64,000 bases of DNA, taken from the NCBI RefSeq assembly GCF_000286835.2, contig NZ_AJYD02000038.1, positions 1,470,185-1,534,184 on the forward strand, given 5' to 3'. Made by a program: the position numbers and the translations under genes. Position 1 is the stretch's first letter; the number at the start of each line of letters is the position of its first letter. Of this stretch, positions 60,755 through 64,000 are shown piece by piece. The stretch comes from Enterovibrio norvegicus FF-33. Its GTDB lineage: Bacteria > Pseudomonadota > Gammaproteobacteria > Enterobacterales > Vibrionaceae. The notes under the pieces are model-generated. The model had not been told where the DNA came from. It made no database searches and saw nothing but the letters and a program-made list of their open reading frames with translations.

Positions 60755-61906
60755 TTACATCATGCTCTTTGCAATTACGTAAACCAACATGCCCGCGAGC
60801 AGCCAGAACACAGACATATTAAACTTACGCAATACAGCAAAACCGACCACCACTGCCACCATGTCGGCAATACCATGAACCGCTGACACCCAAACGGGCT
60901 GATAGAAAGCAGCAACAAGCAAGCCGACCACCGCAGCATTGATCAATACCACCGACCCTGCAAACTTATTGTGATTCATGACTTTTTGCCATACGGGTAT
61001 CGCGGCAAACAGGAGCAATGCACCCGGCAAGAAAATGGCAACGGTAGCAATGACACTGCCGATCACAGGGTGAATACCATCCATCGATGCGCCAACGTAA
61101 CTAGCAATCGTAAACATGGGCCCTGGAACGAGCTGCGCAGCTGCATAGCCTTCGACAAGTGCATCACCCGTTACTGCATCACCAATAAGGGGCTGCAGCA
61201 ATGGCAACACGACATGGCCGCCACCAAACACAAAACTACCCGCTTGATAGAAATGGTTAAACATACTCACTAAGGGCGCACTGCTCAGGGTCGGCAATAT
61301 TAGAAGTGCTGCAAAGACACCGAATAGAACCAATGTTTGTAAGAGGCTCGTATCTTTGTTCGCTTTGGCTTCGATAGACACTGGTTTACGGATAAACAAC
61401 CAACCGAGTAAGCCAGCGACAACGATTGGCAATAACTGTGCAAGTAACCCTGACTGCCATAAAATCCAGCTTGCAGATCCTGCACAGACAATAAACGTGA
61501 CGGCGTCACTAATAAACTTACGCGCCATTGTCCATATGGCGTCAGCGACAACGACTACGGCTAACAATTTGGCCGCAGAAATGAGTATGGTCAACCATGT
61601 CGCATCGCCAAGGCTTGCACTATACATAGCTGCGAGCGTCAACAATAAGAAAGATGGAAACGTGAAGCCAACGAATGCGGCAATCGCACCCAGATAACCT
61701 GCTCGGTGATAACCAATGAACATACCCAACTGACTGCTTGCAGGACCAGGTAAAAACTGGCACAAGCTCAGTGCCATTGAGAATTTTTCTTCTTCAATCC
61801 ATTTGCGCTTATCCACGAATTCACGTTGGAAATAGCCAATGTGGGCAACAGGCCCGCCAAAACTCATACAACCAAGAACTAAGAAACGAATAAATACGTC
61901 AAGCAT
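60755..61906 (-). CDS. chrA: Chromate ion transporter (CHR/ChrA family)
   Basis: 383-aa CHR-family membrane protein in the two-domain (long) form. Each half carries family motifs: FLVLGCMSFGGPVAHIGYFQ and LSLCQFLPGPASSQLGMFIG in the N-terminal half, VFGGGHVVLPLLQPLI and AAQLVPGPMFTIASYVGASM in the C-terminal half. Members extrude chromate; others may move sulfate. I chose ATG 61906 because GGAGGT lies 9 bases upstream; a longer GTG start at 61954 is less likely. Confidence 0.9.
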   Translation of the reverse strand: MLDVFIRFLVLGCMSFGGPVAHIGYFQREFVDKRKWIEEEKFSMALSLCQFLPGPASSQLGMFIGYHRAGYLGAIAAFVGFTFPSFLLLTLAAMYSASLGDATWLTILISAAKLLAVVVVADAIWTMARKFISDAVTFIVCAGSASWILWQSGLLAQLLPIVVAGLLGWLFIRKPVSIEAKANKDTSLLQTLVLFGVFAALLILPTLSSAPLVSMFNHFYQAGSFVFGGGHVVLPLLQPLIGDAVTGDALVEGYAAAQLVPGPMFTIASYVGASMDGIHPVIGSVIATVAIFLPGALLLFAAIPVWQKVMNHNKFAGSVVLINAAVVGLLVAAFYQPVWVSAVHGIADMVAVVVGFAVLRKFNMSVFWLLAGMLVYVIAKSMM

Positions 61907-62575
61907 TACAGATGTACCTCCATGATTGAGGCCGATTCTATCGGACTTCACCACATTAGTAGAAACAATTCATATCGATGATCACTATTAACCGCATCAA
62001 TTAACTGACTGATACTCTGATCTGCCCGTCTTAATTTTGTTGCTCGGATCAGTAAGATCCGTTCTTTTTCTACATTTGTATGTAAGTGCACACTAACTAA
62101 CGCCATGGTTGTTTCCACACGAAAACAATAAGCTTTAATTGGATATATAACAACAACTTAATAAGCATAGAAAACCATGACTCTTAACTTGTACTGTGTG
62201 AAATCTAGTTACAAATGGCGATCTTGAGTCAACTTTTTTACAAAGTTGGATCAATAGTCCCTGTTCAAAGTTAATGACCCTTTTGCCTCAATCGCTCACG
62301 AAGATTAAAGTGAGCAGATAACAAGCACCGTCTTTTGTCAGTGAAAAATGCGCACTTCTGTGGAAACCATATGCGTGATTGTATTGAGCTGGTTTGTTAT
62401 GGCTGTTTACCCTATTGGAAGAATTAGTCGCCATAGGTTCATCTGTACTACTCGCTTAATTCATGATGAGCTATCTACAATAACAACGTAAATTACGCCA
62501 TGTGACACTGTCACTCGTTCAGTGCTCGTGAGTTGTGATACGCTATGCCCTTCTTCTCATAGACGAAATTTCCGC
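61907..62575. other. Divergent intergenic region between chrA and the LysR gene
   Basis: About 670 bases with no supported gene. It contains the promoters of the CHR transporter and the LysR gene. No operator was recognised. Confidence 0.5.
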
Positions 62576-63493
62576 ATGTTAGATAATCTTCAGCAAATGG
62601 TTATCCTCGCTACCGTCGCGCATGAGCAACATTTCACGCGTGCCGCTGAGTTTTTGGGGATATCTAAATCACAAGTCAGCAAGCAGATCCGCTATCTTGA
62701 GGAGCGTCTAGGCGTTCAACTTGTGCAACGAAATACGCGTTCGGTCGCGTTAACAGAAGCGGGTAAACAGTACGCCGCGTTTGGCCGACAGATTGTTGAA
62801 ACGATGCAAGATGCGGAAGCGATGGTTGCGGGCTATCGAAACGAGATATCAGGCCGCTTGAAGATTGGTATTGCTCAATCATTTGGCAATGCACAGATCA
62901 CTCGTTTGCTTTCAACATTTCAAGAAAAGTATCCCGCGCTAGAATTGGAAGTGCATTTATTTGACCACCGCCCAAACTTGGTCGAAGACGGTTTTGATTG
63001 TTGGCTAGCTATTCATGAACATCCACCTGAAGGTATGGTGGCGCGTAAATTAGGGTATTGTCAGTTCAAGATTGTCGCCTCTTCCTCGTATTTGAACACG
63101 CATGGCGAGCCGAAAAATCCTGCTGAACTGAGAGAACACAACTGTATTACGTATCAGAGTGTTCAACGTACTTACGATCAGTGGCTATTTCAAAAAGATG
63201 GAAGCGAACAATCTGTCACCATTCGCGGTACGTATCGGATAAATAACGCACCCGCGGTTTTAGAGGCTGCAAAGTCGGGTGTCGGCATCGCCTATATCGC
63301 AACATATTTGCTGAATGACGAAATCGAATCTGGTCAGTTGAAAGTATTGATGCCTAGTTGGAAGCCGACGCTCAAATTACCCGTTTATGTTGTGTATCCA
63401 AGAAGGGAGTTCTTAGCGCCGAAGGTGAGGCATTTTGTTGATTTTCTTGCGGAGAACATCGACGTGACAAACAATCAACGCTCGTCATTTTAG
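62576..63493 (+). CDS. LysR-family transcriptional regulator
   Basis: 305 aa. N-terminal helix-turn-helix: LQQMVILATVAHEQHFTRAA, LGISKSQVSKQIRYLEERLG, RNTRSVALTEAGKQY. Effector domain of the CrgA/AaeR type (RLKIGIAQSFGNAQITRLLS, LVEDGFDCWLAIHEHPPEGM, SGVGIAYIATYLL). Divergent from chrA 670 bases away; whether it controls it is unknown. ATG 62576 lacks a good ribosome binding site; GTG 62522 is an alternative. Confidence 0.9.
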   Translation: MLDNLQQMVILATVAHEQHFTRAAEFLGISKSQVSKQIRYLEERLGVQLVQRNTRSVALTEAGKQYAAFGRQIVETMQDAEAMVAGYRNEISGRLKIGIAQSFGNAQITRLLSTFQEKYPALELEVHLFDHRPNLVEDGFDCWLAIHEHPPEGMVARKLGYCQFKIVASSSYLNTHGEPKNPAELREHNCITYQSVQRTYDQWLFQKDGSEQSVTIRGTYRINNAPAVLEAAKSGVGIAYIATYLLNDEIESGQLKVLMPSWKPTLKLPVYVVYPRREFLAPKVRHFVDFLAENIDVTNNQRSSF

Positions 63494-63553
63494 TCTTTAA
63501 CAGGCTAAAAGTCAGAGCGCTATGATCGAACAAGATTATACGTGCAGATAAAA

Positions 63554-63586
63554 CAAAAAACGAGTGACAACGTCACTCATTTTTTA
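63554..63586. terminator. Bidirectional terminator between the LysR gene and the last gene
   Basis: GAGTGAC (63562-63568), loop AAC, GTCACTC (63572-63578), flanked by A and T tracts. Confidence 0.85.
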
Positions 63587-63623
63587 TTCTTTTTCTCGTA
63601 AGTATCTTATATTATTGGTATTT

Positions 63624-64000
63624 TTACTGAGCATCCACTTTCTTGTCTGTTGGCATCGCGTACATGGATGTCACAATCTGCGCCACACCCTCAGGCAAAG
63701 AAGATATCTTACTGTCAAAAAGTGCGCGATCACTGTCAGTTATCGACGAATGATCTTTGCCCGCTGCAATATAATTCGACGGGAACAGATGATAATTTTG
63801 ATAAATCTGACGGTCAATTTCAGCAGCGAGGGCAACCGGTGTTTCGAACTCATTCCCAATAACGTCACCAAACGCAACGTGGATACGACGTTTTTGTCCG
63901 ACGATCCCTTGAACAATGCTTTCAATGTCTTCGAACTCACCTTTCTCATAACCACCATCTTCTTGCTTTCGGTAAAGCTCATTGGCTTTAGCAGCATCAC
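63624..64000 (-). CDS. PlsC-type acyltransferase-like protein (C-terminal part; runs off window end)
   Basis: The last about 125 residues of a protein read on the minus strand, ending in TAA at 63624-63626. It includes ELYRKQEDGGYEKGEFEDIE, SIVQGIVGQKRRIHVAFGDV and SSLPEGVAQIVTSMYAMPTD. The KGEFED...GQKRRIHVAFG stretch resembles the C-terminal half of some vibrio 1-acyl-glycerol-3-phosphate acyltransferase-like proteins. The catalytic HxxxxD box would lie outside the window, so this call is tentative. Confidence 0.6.
   Translation of the reverse strand, partial: DAAKANELYRKQEDGGYEKGEFEDIESIVQGIVGQKRRIHVAFGDVIGNEFETPVALAAEIDRQIYQNYHLFPSNYIAAGKDHSSITDSDRALFDSKISSLPEGVAQIVTSMYAMPTDKKVDAQ

Noticed and set aside
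63740-64000. A long open frame on the minus strand at the right edge
   Set aside because: It is a shadow; the neighbouring frame (63624-64000) gives the acyltransferase-like protein with coherent motifs.

Overview
The window is chromosomal DNA of a gammaproteobacterium of the family Vibrionaceae. The main evidence is the heme-uptake locus in the vibrio order (hutZ-hutX-hutW divergent from tonB-exbB-exbD-hutB-hutC-hutD), an NhaD antiporter, and a DUF523/MerR/photolyase operon of the kind found in vibrios. The genus is uncertain; Vibrio, Grimontia, Enterovibrio and Photobacterium are all possible. Gene density is high and no rRNA, tRNA, CRISPR array or intact transposon was recognised.

Layout. 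1-6.7 kb: housekeeping and stress genes (partial ABC binding protein, nhaD, dCMP deaminase, ppiC, bactofilin, yceH, GIY-YIG nuclease, yaeQ). 6.8-11.8 kb: two c-di-GMP phosphodiesterases flanking thiD. 12-13.1 kb: a short SbmA/BacA-type transporter. 13.2-22.6 kb: an 11-gene, tightly coupled operon (DUF523/DUF1722, MerR regulator with a B12-domain-like tail, photolyase, NTF2-like, SDR, FAD oxidoreductase, DUF1365, CfaS-like methyltransferase, DUF2878, chalcone-isomerase-like, DUF3833). It is preceded by a TGTACA-N12-TGTACA direct repeat of the type described for class II LitR light regulators. 22.6-30.6 kb: ybjD, a LysR regulator, a Dabb protein, the Pat-type protein acetyltransferase, a SPOR lipoprotein and ddl.

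30.6-47.3 kb is more accessory: a Cre-like tyrosine recombinase with altered catalytic residues, a tandem pair of small paralogues, yciH, an alanine symporter, a large PLP enzyme paired with an Lrp/AsnC regulator, a RES/Xre toxin-antitoxin pair with repeated operator sequences, an HNH nuclease, a decayed ISNCY-type transposase fragment, several orphan genes (two with LexA boxes), an LruC-domain exported protein with a lipoprotein partner, and three small Cys-rich proteins. 47.5-59.1 kb holds an ABC exporter, a TonB-dependent heme receptor and the hut/tonB heme locus with a Fur-type box in the divergent promoter. 59.3-64 kb: a YdgJ-like oxidoreductase, a CHR-family transporter, a LysR regulator and a partial gene resembling a phospholipid acyltransferase.

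Most notable: the putative light/photo-oxidative-stress operon with its operator, the two SOS boxes over uncharacterised genes, the RES/Xre operator array, and a 13-bp repeat present three times, one copy overlapping the recombinase start.
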